The notes beneath the pieces were generated by a model. It saw nothing but the letters and a program-made list of their open reading frames with translations, was not told the DNA's origin and did no database searches. Shown here piece by piece: positions 1 through 7,082 of a stretch of 64,000 nucleotides of DNA; the first letter of the stretch is position 1, and every line of letters begins with the position of its first letter. The stretch comes from JAVDCA01 sp035293985 (lineage in GTDB: Bacteria; Pseudomonadota; Alphaproteobacteria; Rhizobiales; Xanthobacteraceae), in NCBI GenBank assembly GCA_035293985.1, contig DATGLS010000012.1, positions 1-64,000 on the forward strand, read 5' to 3'. The translations under genes were made by a program, and so were the position numbers.

Positions 1-173
1 AGGGTCAAACTCACCGTCGGGCTGATTGCACCAAGGAGTTTCCGACCTCGGTGCCAGCGGACCCTCAGGATAGCACTCCCGCCTACCGCGCGTTTCATGC
101 GTAGGGGTCGGCCACGCCGGTGAGCAACTCACCATGAGGAACGGCTTTGGCGAGAGCGCGGGAGGCCGGCGCG

Positions 174-1541
174 TCACGCCGCGCCGCGCACCTCGCCGCC
201 GTTCGGCGCCGGGACGGCGACGCCGGCGGCGGAATATTCGTTGAGCTTGTTGCGCAGCGTGCGAATCGAGATGCCGAGGATGTTGGCCGCATGGGTGCGG
301 TTGCCGAGGCAGTGCTTGAGCGTCTCCAGGATCAGGTCCCGCTCGACATCGGCGACGGTGCGCCCGACGAGCGAGCGCGTCACTGCCTCGGCGGCGAGCG
401 CCGCATGCGCCACCGCGGCGGGCTTCGACTGGTCGAGCCGCATTCCGTCCGGCGAGATGATCGCGTCGACGCCGATCTCGTCGCCGCTCGCCATCAGCAC
501 GGCGCGGTGCATGGTGTTCTCGAGCTCGCGCACGTTGCCGGGCCAGCGTGCGAGCGCGAGCTGGCGCTTTGCCTCGTTCGACAGCGGCCGCAGCGGCACG
601 GCGTTCGCCTGCGAGTAGAGCCGCACGAAGTGCTGGGCGAGCTCGATCACGTCGGCCGGCCGCTCGCGCAGCGGCGGGAGCTTGAGGTTGACGACGTTGA
701 GGCGAAACAGCAGGTCCTCGCGGAACGTGCCGTCGCGCACCGCCTCGCCGAGATTGCGGTTGGACGTCGCGATGATGCGAATGTCGACCGGCACCGGCCG
801 GGTGCCGCCGACGCGGTCGATCACGCGCTCCTGCAGCGCGCGCAGGAGCTTCGCCTGCAGCCGCACGTCCATCTCGGAGATCTCGTCGAGCAGCAGGGTG
901 CCGCCGTTCGCCTCCTCGAACTTGCCGATGCGGCGCGCGACCGCGCCCGTGAAGGCGCCCTTCTCGTGGCCGAACAGCTCGGATTCGAGCAGCGTCTCCG
1001 GAATGGCGGCGCAGTTGACCGAGATGAACGATCCGCGCGCGCGGCTCGAGCGGGCATGCACGTAGCGCGCCAGCACCTCCTTGCCGGTGCCCGACTCGCC
1101 GGTGATCAGCACCGAGGCGTCGCTCGGCGCGATCTGCTGAGCGAGCTTGACCACGTGCGCCATGGCGTCGTCGCGATAGACCATCTCGCGGGTGTCGTCG
1201 GCGACCGCGGCGAGAACGGCTGCGATCATCTCGGGATCGGGCGGCAGCGGGATGTATTCCTTGGCGCCGGCGTGAATGGCGGCGACGGCCGCGCGTGCAT
1301 CGGTCTGCACGCCGCAGGCGACCAGCGGCACGTGGATGTGCTCGGCCTCGAGCCGCAGCACCAGGTCGCGAATGTCGAGCGCGACGTCGACCATCAAGAG
1401 GTCGGCGCCCTTGCCGGAGCGCAGCACCGCCATCGCCTGGTCGTTGCTTTCCGCGTGGGTCACGGTCGCGCCCTTGTCCATCGCGATCTTGGTCGCGGTG
1501 GTGAGCTGGCCCTTCAGGGTTCCGACGATCAGGAGGCGCAT
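174..1541 (-). CDS. flbD: FlbD-like sigma-54-dependent flagellar transcription regulator
   Basis: This is an NtrC-family activator (455 aa) that switches on late flagellar genes with sigma-54 RNA polymerase and can repress early ones. The N-terminal receiver-like domain (about 1-115) keeps a candidate Asp52 but lacks the usual N-terminal acidic pair, as known for FlbD, which is not a classical phosphorylated receiver. The AAA+ domain has Walker A GESGTGKE (148-155) and the sigma-54 contact loop GAFTGA (195-200). A Fis-type helix-turn-helix lies near 417-440 (NRTHAANILGISIRTLRNKL). It is the last gene of fliF-G-H-N-flbD. The 173 bp beyond it to the window edge hold no recognisable gene. The flagellar context supports FlbD over other NtrC proteins. 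Confidence 0.9.
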   Translation of the reverse strand: MRLLIVGTLKGQLTTATKIAMDKGATVTHAESNDQAMAVLRSGKGADLLMVDVALDIRDLVLRLEAEHIHVPLVACGVQTDARAAVAAIHAGAKEYIPLPPDPEMIAAVLAAVADDTREMVYRDDAMAHVVKLAQQIAPSDASVLITGESGTGKEVLARYVHARSSRARGSFISVNCAAIPETLLESELFGHEKGAFTGAVARRIGKFEEANGGTLLLDEISEMDVRLQAKLLRALQERVIDRVGGTRPVPVDIRIIATSNRNLGEAVRDGTFREDLLFRLNVVNLKLPPLRERPADVIELAQHFVRLYSQANAVPLRPLSNEAKRQLALARWPGNVRELENTMHRAVLMASGDEIGVDAIISPDGMRLDQSKPAAVAHAALAAEAVTRSLVGRTVADVERDLILETLKHCLGNRTHAANILGISIRTLRNKLNEYSAAGVAVPAPNGGEVRGAA

Positions 1542-1578
1542 GTTGTGCTCCGTTTATTGTGTTCTTTTCGTTCGATCT

Positions 1579-1654
1579 GCGAATGGCGAGTGGCGAATTG
1601 CGAATAGGGAAGAGTGGCCGGGCACTGCTCGCCATTCGCCATTCGCTATTCGCC
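1579..1654. repeat. Intergenic inverted array of 7-bp GCGAATR/GGCGAAT units
   Basis: Between fliN and flbD, an array of near-heptamers (GCGAATGGCGAGTGGCGAAT and so on) is followed about 20 bp later by its inverse (CGCCATTCGCCATTCGC), so the transcript could fold into a long hairpin. A second copy of the same design lies at 28984-29087 after hpnN, so this is a dispersed element and not part of the flagellar genes. Confidence 0.75.
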
Positions 1655-1655
1655 C

Positions 1656-2000
1656 TCAGTTCCTGTCTGCCTTGATGATTTCCGTCATGGTCACGCCGAG
1701 CTTGTCCTCGACCAGCACCACCTCGCCGCGCGCGACCAGGCGGTTGTTGACGTAGATGTCGATCGCCTCGCCGACCTTGCGGTCGAGCTCGAGCACCGTG
1801 CCGGGGCCGAGATTGAGGAGCTCGCCGACGTCCATGTGGGCGCGGCCGAGCACGGCCGAGACCTGCACCGGCACGTCGAACACCGCCTCGAGGTCGGCGG
1901 CGCCACGCGCGCTGGCCTCCGGCCCGCTCGTGGTGTCGGCGCTCTCGTCCATGACGGCGCCCTCGGTGAGGTTGGGAAACGGGACCTTGTCCTCGGCCAT
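1656..2000 (-). CDS. fliN: Flagellar motor switch protein FliN
   Basis: FliN (114 aa) forms the lower part of the C-ring and works with FliM and FliG in torque and switching; it also docks export substrates through FliH. An acidic variable N-terminus (about 1-38) precedes the compact SpoA domain (about 40-112) with the typical run LGRAHMDVGELLNLGPGTVL and NNRLVARGEVVLVEDKLGV. The start is supported by GGGGAG about 8 nt upstream of the ATG. It lies between fliH and flbD on the same strand, as expected for a rhizobial C-ring operon. FliM is not in this window. Confidence 0.93.
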   Translation of the reverse strand: MAEDKVPFPNLTEGAVMDESADTTSGPEASARGAADLEAVFDVPVQVSAVLGRAHMDVGELLNLGPGTVLELDRKVGEAIDIYVNNRLVARGEVVLVEDKLGVTMTEIIKADRN

Positions 2001-2023
2001 TGTCAGCTACTCCCCGATATTCG

Positions 2024-2059
2024 CGACTTGTTTCATGGCTTGTTTCACGACTTGTTTCA
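2024..2059. repeat. 12-bp tandem repeat (3 units) at the fliH-fliN junction
   Basis: Three 12-bp units (CGACTTGTTTCA, TGGCTTGTTTCA, CGACTTGTTTCA) run from inside the fliH stop codon into the fliH-fliN spacer. Each unit carries a TGA on the minus strand, so the first one supplies the fliH stop. The middle junction also makes a 9-codon reading frame starting ATGAAACAAGTC that ends just before fliN, within its ribosome-binding site. Confidence 0.7.
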
Positions 2060-2689
2060 CGATTTGGCCTCACCGCGGCGCGCGGCGATGAAGCGCCCGA
2101 CGGCCTCGGCGATGGCGGCCTCGGTCGCGGCGCGATCGCGCTTGAGGCCGCCGTCCGCCCATTCGATGCGGCAGTCGCCGGGCGCGATGGCGGCCTCCGC
2201 CATCACCACCAGCCGCCCCTCGAAGCCGCGGGCGCGGGCGATCGTCTCGAGCTTCTCCTTGGCGAGCTCGTAGAGCGCGCCGTTGACGCGCACTACGATG
2301 TGCGGTGCGGCGAGCAGCTCGCGGAAGCATTGGTCGGCGAGCGCCGCGATCTCGGCGAACGGCTCGCGCGCGATCAGGTCGGCGGAGAGCTTCTTGCCGA
2401 CCGCGAGCGCAACCTCGATCGCCTCCGCCTCGAACCGGTCCTCGACCTTCTTCAGGCTGCCGCGCAGCTGGTCGAGCGCGCTGGCGATGCGCTCGAAAGC
2501 GCCGGCGAGCCGGCGCTCGGCCTCGGTGCGCGCCTGCGCCTCGGCAGCGCCGACGCCGGCGCGGTAGCCGCGCTGCTCGGCCTCCGCCACCGCGGCCTGG
2601 TGCTCGACGGCCGGGATCGCCGGCGTCGTCACCTTGGCGGCGGCGCTGAAATCGTCGTTGAACAGGAACTTCGCGGTCGCAGCCATCAC
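2057..2689 (-). CDS. fliH: FliH-like flagellar export/assembly protein
   Basis: FliH (about 210 aa) holds the export ATPase FliI in check and tethers it to the C-ring through FliN. The sequence shows the family layout: a short conserved N-terminus (KFLFNDDFS), a long Ala/Glu-rich coiled-coil region (about 30-100, AEAEQRGYRAGVGAAEAQAR), and a C-terminal domain with the V-ATPase E-subunit-like fold (ending in WADGGLKRDRAATEAAIAEA). The start lies 4 bp after the fliG stop, so the genes are tightly coupled. Two adjacent ATG codons (2689 and 2686) are possible. Sequence is divergent as usual for alphaproteobacterial FliH; position between fliG and fliN supports the call. Confidence 0.82.
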   Translation of the reverse strand: MMAATAKFLFNDDFSAAAKVTTPAIPAVEHQAAVAEAEQRGYRAGVGAAEAQARTEAERRLAGAFERIASALDQLRGSLKKVEDRFEAEAIEVALAVGKKLSADLIAREPFAEIAALADQCFRELLAAPHIVVRVNGALYELAKEKLETIARARGFEGRLVVMAEAAIAPGDCRIEWADGGLKRDRAATEAAIAEAVGRFIAARRGEAKS

Positions 2690-2693
2690 GCCC

Positions 2694-3782
2694 TCAATAG
2701 ACCAGCTCTTCGTCGCTGCGGTTCTTGGTGATCATGATCTCGCCCTTGGCGGCGAGGTCCTTGGCAAGGTTGACCAGCAGGCCCTGCGCCTCGTCGACGT
2801 CGCGCAGGCGCACCGGCCCGAGCGCCTGCATGTCGTCGGCGAGCATCTTGGCGGCGCGCGAGGACATGTTCTGCATGAAGAAGGCGCGCACCGTCTCGTT
2901 CGCGCCCTTGAGCGCGATGGCGAGCTTGTCCTTGTCGATGTGGCGCATCAGCGTCTGCGCCGAGCCGTTGTCGAGCTTGACGAGATCGTCGAAGGTGAAC
3001 ATCAGGTTCTTGATGCGCTCGGCGCTTTCCCGGTTCTGCTCCTCGAGCGCCGTCATGAAGCGTGTCTCGGTCTGGCGGTCGAAGCCGTTGAAGATTTCGG
3101 CCATCACCTCGTGGGCGTCGCGCCGGCGCGTCTGCGAGAGATTGGACATGAACTCGGTGCGCAGCGTCGCCTCGACGCGCTCGATCACCTCCTTCTGCAC
3201 CGCCTCCATCTTCAGCATGCGGTTGACGACGTCGAGCGCGAAGTCCTCGGGCAGGATCGCCAGCACCCGCGCGGCGTGCTCGGGCCGCAGCTTGGAGAGC
3301 ACCACCGCGACCGTCTGCGGGTATTCGTTCTTGAGGTAGTTGGCGAGCACCTGCTCCTGCACGTTCGAGAGCTTCTCCCACATGTTGCGGCCGGCGGGCC
3401 CGCGGATCTCGTCCATGATGCCGGTGACCCGCTCGGGCGGCAGGTACTGGTGCAGCAGACGCTCGGTGGCGTCGTAATTTCCCATGATGGCGCCGGTCGC
3501 CGAGAGTCGCGAGACGAACTCGAGCAGCAGGCCCTCGACCGCAGAGGCGTCGACGGTGCCGAGCGTCGACATGGTGATCGAGAGCTGGCGCAGCTCGTCG
3601 TCGTCGAGCAGGTTCCACACCTTGCCGCCGTACTGCTCGCCGAGCGCCAGCATGAAGACGGCGGCCCGCTCCGGGCCGGTCAGCGCGCGCGCCTTCTGGC
3701 CGTGGGCGGGCTGGCGGCTCGCGAGCGCGGCGACGACGCTCTCGATGTTGTCGGCGTCGGCGTTTTGTTGTTGTGCGGCCAT
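2694..3782 (-). CDS. fliG: Flagellar motor switch protein FliG
   Basis: FliG (362 aa) links the MS-ring to the C-ring and contacts the stator. All three domains are visible: the N-terminal FliF-binding domain (about 33-130, LTGPERAAVFMLALGE), the middle domain with the EHPQT-type motif present as EYPQT (NEYPQTVAVVLSKL, near 180), and the C-terminal torque domain (about 265-345) with the charged helix around MRHIDKDKLAIALKG. Length is normal. The Q/N-rich start (MAAQQQNADADN) is typical of rhizobial FliG. It follows fliF by 18 bp and precedes fliH by 4 bp on the same strand, indicating one transcript. Confidence 0.95.
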   Translation of the reverse strand: MAAQQQNADADNIESVVAALASRQPAHGQKARALTGPERAAVFMLALGEQYGGKVWNLLDDDELRQLSITMSTLGTVDASAVEGLLLEFVSRLSATGAIMGNYDATERLLHQYLPPERVTGIMDEIRGPAGRNMWEKLSNVQEQVLANYLKNEYPQTVAVVLSKLRPEHAARVLAILPEDFALDVVNRMLKMEAVQKEVIERVEATLRTEFMSNLSQTRRRDAHEVMAEIFNGFDRQTETRFMTALEEQNRESAERIKNLMFTFDDLVKLDNGSAQTLMRHIDKDKLAIALKGANETVRAFFMQNMSSRAAKMLADDMQALGPVRLRDVDEAQGLLVNLAKDLAAKGEIMITKNRSDEELVY

Positions 3783-3800
3783 GGGACTCTACGTCGCGAT

Positions 3801-5408
3801 CTAGGTGGGCACTTCTTGCAGCCACTGCCGGACGATGGCGGCGGTCTCGTTCGGGTTCTTGTCGGCCAGGTCGCCGACCTTTTGCACCGACTGGGCGTGC
3901 ACCTGGCCCTGCACCTGGGCGATGTCGATCATCTTGCTGGTGGCGCTCGCCTTCGCCTGCGATTTCTCGTCGGCGATCACCGGCAGGGGCGTATCCGGCA
4001 GCATGTCCACCGGCTCGGCCAGCTTCGGCTTGTCCGGCGTGATGATGCGGCGCACAAGCGGGCGCACCACCATCAGCAGCACCACCAGCGAGAGGAGGAA
4101 CATCACGCCCATCTCGACGAAACGCATGACGTCGTCCTTGGAGAACTGCAGCATCGCCCAGATGCCGGTCGGCTGCTCGAGGTTCCCCATCGGCGTCTCG
4201 GCGAAGCGCAGGTTCACGACCTCGACCTGGTCGCCGCGCTTCTGGTCGTACCCGATTGCCGAGCGCACCAGCGTGGCGATGCGGTCGAGATCCTCTTTCG
4301 ATCGCTCCTGGTAGACGATGTCGCCCTTGTCGTTCTTGGTGTAGTTGCCGTCGACCAGCACGGCGACCGAGACGCGGTTGACCCGGCCGCCCTCGATCAC
4401 TCGCGTTTCGGTGGTGCGCGAGATGTCGTAGTTGATGGTCTCGTCGGTCTTCTTGGTGAGCTCGCGTCCCGGATTGTTCGTGCCGTTCTGGTTTCCGGGA
4501 AGCTCGTTCTGGACCGTCACCTGGCCGGCATCCGCCTGGGTGGCGGAGCTTTCCTCGCGTGTCTGCGTCGAGCGCACCACGCGGCCGTCCGGATCGAACT
4601 TGTCCGACGTCTGGGTGATGCGGTTGAAGTCGAAGTCGGCGGTGACCTCCACGCGGGCATGCCCGGGGCCGACCACCTGCGAGACGATGTCCTGGACCTG
4701 CTGGCGCAGTCGCCGCTCGAAGGCGACCTGGCGCTCGTCGGCGATCGCGCCGGTTTGGTCCTCCGCGGCGCCGTCGGCGAGCAGGCGGCCGGTCTCGTCG
4801 ACGATCGAGACGCGCTCCGGCTTGAGGCCGTTGACCGCGGAGGCGACGAGGTGGCGGATTGCCTGCACCTGCGAGGCCTCGAGCCGGCCGCGCACCTTGA
4901 GCACGATCGAGGCGGACGGCGAGACCTTGTCGCGCGAGAAAAGCGGACGCTCCGGCATCACCAGGTGGACGCGTGCGGCCTGGACGCGGTCGAGCGACTG
5001 GATGGTGCGCGCAAGCTCGCCTTCGAGAGCGCGCAAGTGATTGATGTTCTGGACGAAGCTGGTGGTGCCGAGCGCCTCCGATTTGTCGAAGATCTCGTAG
5101 CCGACGCCGCCGCCCTTGGGCAGGCCGTCCTCGGCGAACTTCATGCGCAGCTTCGTCACCTTGTCCTTCGGCACCATGATGATCGAGCCGTCGTTGCGCA
5201 GCTCGTAGGTGATCGCCTGCCGGTCGAGTTCCTTGATGATTGCGGAGCTGTCCTCGATCGAGAGGTCGGTGAACAGCGGCGTCATCTCCGGCGTGCTGAT
5301 GCGCAGGATGACGAACCCAAAGAACCCGATCAGCGCGGCGGTTACCGCGCCCATGGCTGCGAGCCGCGTCGGCCCGAGCGTCTTGATGAAGTCGACGACG
5401 CCGTTCAC
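3801..5408 (-). CDS. fliF: Flagellar MS-ring protein FliF
   Basis: FliF forms the inner-membrane MS ring, the base of the flagellar motor. The protein has a first membrane helix near its N-terminus (AAMGAVTAALIGFFGFVI), periplasmic ring-building motifs including the YscJ/FliF signature (MRFAEDGLPKGGGVGYEIFD region and RALEGELARTIQSLDRVQAA), a low-complexity periplasmic insert, a second membrane helix (MFLLSLVVLLMVVRPLVRRI) and a short cytoplasmic FliG-binding tail. I chose the GTG at 5408 because AGGGG lies 7 nt upstream. The ATG at 5495 in the same frame lacks a well-placed ribosome site and would put a regulatory palindrome inside the gene. This start gives 535 aa. Confidence 0.93.
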   Translation of the reverse strand: MNGVVDFIKTLGPTRLAAMGAVTAALIGFFGFVILRISTPEMTPLFTDLSIEDSSAIIKELDRQAITYELRNDGSIIMVPKDKVTKLRMKFAEDGLPKGGGVGYEIFDKSEALGTTSFVQNINHLRALEGELARTIQSLDRVQAARVHLVMPERPLFSRDKVSPSASIVLKVRGRLEASQVQAIRHLVASAVNGLKPERVSIVDETGRLLADGAAEDQTGAIADERQVAFERRLRQQVQDIVSQVVGPGHARVEVTADFDFNRITQTSDKFDPDGRVVRSTQTREESSATQADAGQVTVQNELPGNQNGTNNPGRELTKKTDETINYDISRTTETRVIEGGRVNRVSVAVLVDGNYTKNDKGDIVYQERSKEDLDRIATLVRSAIGYDQKRGDQVEVVNLRFAETPMGNLEQPTGIWAMLQFSKDDVMRFVEMGVMFLLSLVVLLMVVRPLVRRIITPDKPKLAEPVDMLPDTPLPVIADEKSQAKASATSKMIDIAQVQGQVHAQSVQKVGDLADKNPNETAAIVRQWLQEVPT

Positions 5409-5461
5409 CGCGAAACCCCTGAAAAGCCCACTTGTTTCCCGCCCAGCGGGCTTTCTGCCCG

Positions 5462-5482
5462 ACCCGGCAAGTTTTGCCGGGT
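5462..5482. promoter_or_regulatory. Perfect palindrome ACCCGGCAA-GTT-TTGCCGGGT, candidate FlbD (ftr-like) site before fliF
   Basis: Two perfect 9-bp arms flank a 3-bp centre, 54 bp upstream of the proposed fliF start. From memory, Caulobacter ftr elements bound by FlbD have CCGGCA/TGCCGG half-sites, and one sits at the fliF promoter where FlbD represses it. A related palindrome lies upstream of fliK (8852-8870). The flagellar genes here end with flbD itself. Alternative: a hairpin acting in the fliF mRNA leader. Confidence 0.5.
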
Positions 5483-5625
5483 GCATGGTTTCCATCTGGT
5501 TAACGGGCGCTCCGGACCCATTCAGGATCGGGCCGGGAGCATGAAGGTCCGGTTCAACGGCGGCTACGGATTAATCGCTAATCGTCGCAATGTGCCGCGC
5601 GGAAGACGGGTGATTCGCAGGGCCC

Positions 5626-5660
5626 ACAAAAAAGAAGGTCGCCGAAACGGCGACCTTCTT
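5626..5660 (-). terminator. Rho-independent terminator downstream of sciP
   Basis: A perfect 13-bp stem (AAGAAGGTCGCCG and its complement, loop of 3) is followed on the minus strand by six T residues. It lies about 170 bp after the sciP stop and before the fliF promoter region, so it would insulate fliF from sciP transcription. The T-tract is on the minus side only. Confidence 0.85.
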
Positions 5661-5832
5661 AGCCCTGCCTATGGCCACACAGGATCAAGGCGCTGCCGGA
5701 CAGATTGGGGGGGGGCATGGGGGGGCATCCGTCCGACTGTGAAACAAACGTCGGGCCCGCGCGCGCGTTCCGCGCCCGCTACAGTTTTTTTGATCTCTCC
5801 CCCGAGCGCCGAAGCGATGCCCGTGTCGGCGG

Positions 5833-6108
5833 TTACTGGCGGTACTGCTGGATGCGCGTGGTACGCAGCCCCGCGAGGCCGTGTCGGTCGATCGAGTACT
5901 GCCAGGCGAGGAATTCCTCGACCGTCAGCGTGTATCGGCTGCAGGCTTCTTCCAGCGACAAGAGACCGCCGCGCACGGCCGCAACGACCTCGGCCTTGCG
6001 ACGGATCACCCAGCGCTTCGTACCCGGCGCGGGGAGGTCCGAAATCGTGAGCGGGCTACCGTCGGGCCCGATGACGTACTTCACCCTCGGGCGATGGGGC
6101 TCGGTCAT
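5833..6108 (-). CDS. sciP: SciP-like inhibitor of CtrA (DUF1153)
   Basis: SciP is a small helix-turn-helix protein that binds the master regulator CtrA and blocks its activation of target promoters in the cell cycle. This 91-aa protein matches the family strongly: VKYVIGPDGSPLTISDLP, then TKRWVIRRKAEVVAAVRGGL, then LSLEEACSRYTLTVEEFLAW, and the C-terminal RTTRIQQYR. I chose the ATG at 6108, which has GAGAG 7 nt upstream; a GTG at 6120 would add four residues. It sits alone between flgD and fliF, with a terminator behind it and a CtrA-like motif ahead of it. CtrA itself is outside the window. Confidence 0.9.
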   Translation of the reverse strand: MTEPHRPRVKYVIGPDGSPLTISDLPAPGTKRWVIRRKAEVVAAVRGGLLSLEEACSRYTLTVEEFLAWQYSIDRHGLAGLRTTRIQQYRQ

Positions 6109-6164
6109 GGATACTCTCACGCACTGGACAGACGAACTAACCGGGCAAATCTAGCCCTGGCGGC

Positions 6165-6179
6165 TTAAAATTTGCCTAA
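6165..6179. promoter_or_regulatory. CtrA-box-like motif TTAA-N7-CTAA upstream of sciP
   Basis: About 57 bp before the sciP start the sequence reads TTAA-AATTTGC-CTAA, one mismatch from the CtrA consensus TTAA-N7-TTAA. In Caulobacter sciP is activated by CtrA, giving a feedback loop. The motif is short and could occur by chance, but position and spacing fit. Confidence 0.4.
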
Positions 6180-6219
6180 GCGGCGCCGCGAATTGGGCGA
6201 TGTCGTCCGATAAGTGCGT

Positions 6220-6247
6220 CGGCGCGCGGCGCTGCCGCCGCGCGCCG
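6220..6247 (-). terminator. GC-rich hairpin after flgD
   Basis: A perfect 12-bp inverted repeat (CGGCGCGCGGCG, loop CTGC) begins 35 bp beyond the flgD stop. No T-tract follows on the minus strand, so it may pause polymerase or stabilise the 3' end and need not be a complete intrinsic terminator. Confidence 0.4.
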
Positions 6248-6281
6248 CAACAGGCGTCAGAGTGCCAGTTCGAGCCGCCCG

Positions 6282-7073
6282 TCAGAGCAGCGAGCTGAGT
6301 TGGCTCGTGAGCGTGCCGAGCTGGCTGCTGATGTTGCTCAGCGAGCTCTGCAGGCTGCTGAGGCTGTTCGACGATTGGGTGACGTTGACGATCTGGTTCA
6401 CAGTGTAGTTCTGGCCGCCGATATTGAGTTCCGGCGGATTCTTGCTCAGATCCACCGACTGGACCACACCCGTGACGGTGGTTGGGACCGCAACCGACTT
6501 GCCGTTGGCGTCGGTCGCCGTGATCTTGAGCGTGTAGTTGCCCGCCGGTTGCTGCTGCCCGCTGTTGTTCTGCCCGTTCCAGGTGAACTGTTGGCTGCCG
6601 GGCTGCACGGTTCCGGACTGGGTGAACACGGTCGCGCCGGCCGAATTGGTGACCGTGAAGGTCGCGGTGGCGGGGCTGGTCGGATTGTAGGTCCACTGCG
6701 CCTTGCCGCCGGTCGCGAGCGCCGCGGTCGAGCCGTTGACCGTGACGGTCTGGCCGACGAAGCCGAGCGCCTGGCTGTCCTGCGCGGTCTGCTGCAGCGT
6801 CACCAGCGTCTGCAGGTTGGTGTTCATGTTGATCTGCTGCTCGACGCTCGCGAACTCGACCAGCTGCTGGGTGAACTGGTTGGTGTCCATCGGCGAGAGC
6901 GGATCCTGGTTCTGCAGCTGCGTCGTGAGCAGGCCGAGGAACTCATTGAAGTTGCCGGCGATCTGATTGTTGAGATCGAGCTGGCTGGTCGAACTGGCCG
7001 ACGAATTCGACGTGTTCGACGTTTTCGTGGAACTGGTCGGCGTCGTGGACGGCGTCGTGGGAAGGAGCGACAT
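6282..7073 (-). CDS. flgD: Flagellar hook capping protein FlgD
   Basis: FlgD (263 aa) is exported and caps the growing hook so that FlgE subunits assemble. The conserved N-terminal capping region is clear (LTTQLQNQDPLSPMDTNQFTQQLVEFASVEQQ split across about 50-80), followed by the FlgD Ig-like/Tudor core with GSTAAL, WTYNP and the FLN-like repeat PAGNYTLKITATDANGKSV. The N-terminus is Ser/Thr/Asn-rich and the C-terminus adds a Ser-rich tail. It follows fliK by 9 bp on the same strand, so both are probably translated from one mRNA, an order common in rhizobia. Confidence 0.92.
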   Translation of the reverse strand: MSLLPTTPSTTPTSSTKTSNTSNSSASSTSQLDLNNQIAGNFNEFLGLLTTQLQNQDPLSPMDTNQFTQQLVEFASVEQQINMNTNLQTLVTLQQTAQDSQALGFVGQTVTVNGSTAALATGGKAQWTYNPTSPATATFTVTNSAGATVFTQSGTVQPGSQQFTWNGQNNSGQQQPAGNYTLKITATDANGKSVAVPTTVTGVVQSVDLSKNPPELNIGGQNYTVNQIVNVTQSSNSLSSLQSSLSNISSQLGTLTSQLSSLL

Positions 7074-7082
7074 GGCGAAGCC

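Noticed and set aside
5409..5495. Extending fliF to the ATG at 5495
   Set aside because: It has no well-placed ribosome site, would put the palindrome at 5462-5482 inside the gene, and family FliF proteins begin close to the GTG at 5408.
5490..5700. Sigma-54 promoter upstream of fliF
   Set aside because: I looked for GG-N10-GC in a sigma-54 context on the minus strand and found no convincing match.
2634..6050. A 1138-codon open frame on the plus strand across the flagellar genes
   Set aside because: It runs antisense to fliG, fliF and sciP, which all have clear family motifs. Long antisense frames are common in GC-rich DNA; the translation is His/Arg/Leu-rich without a domain.
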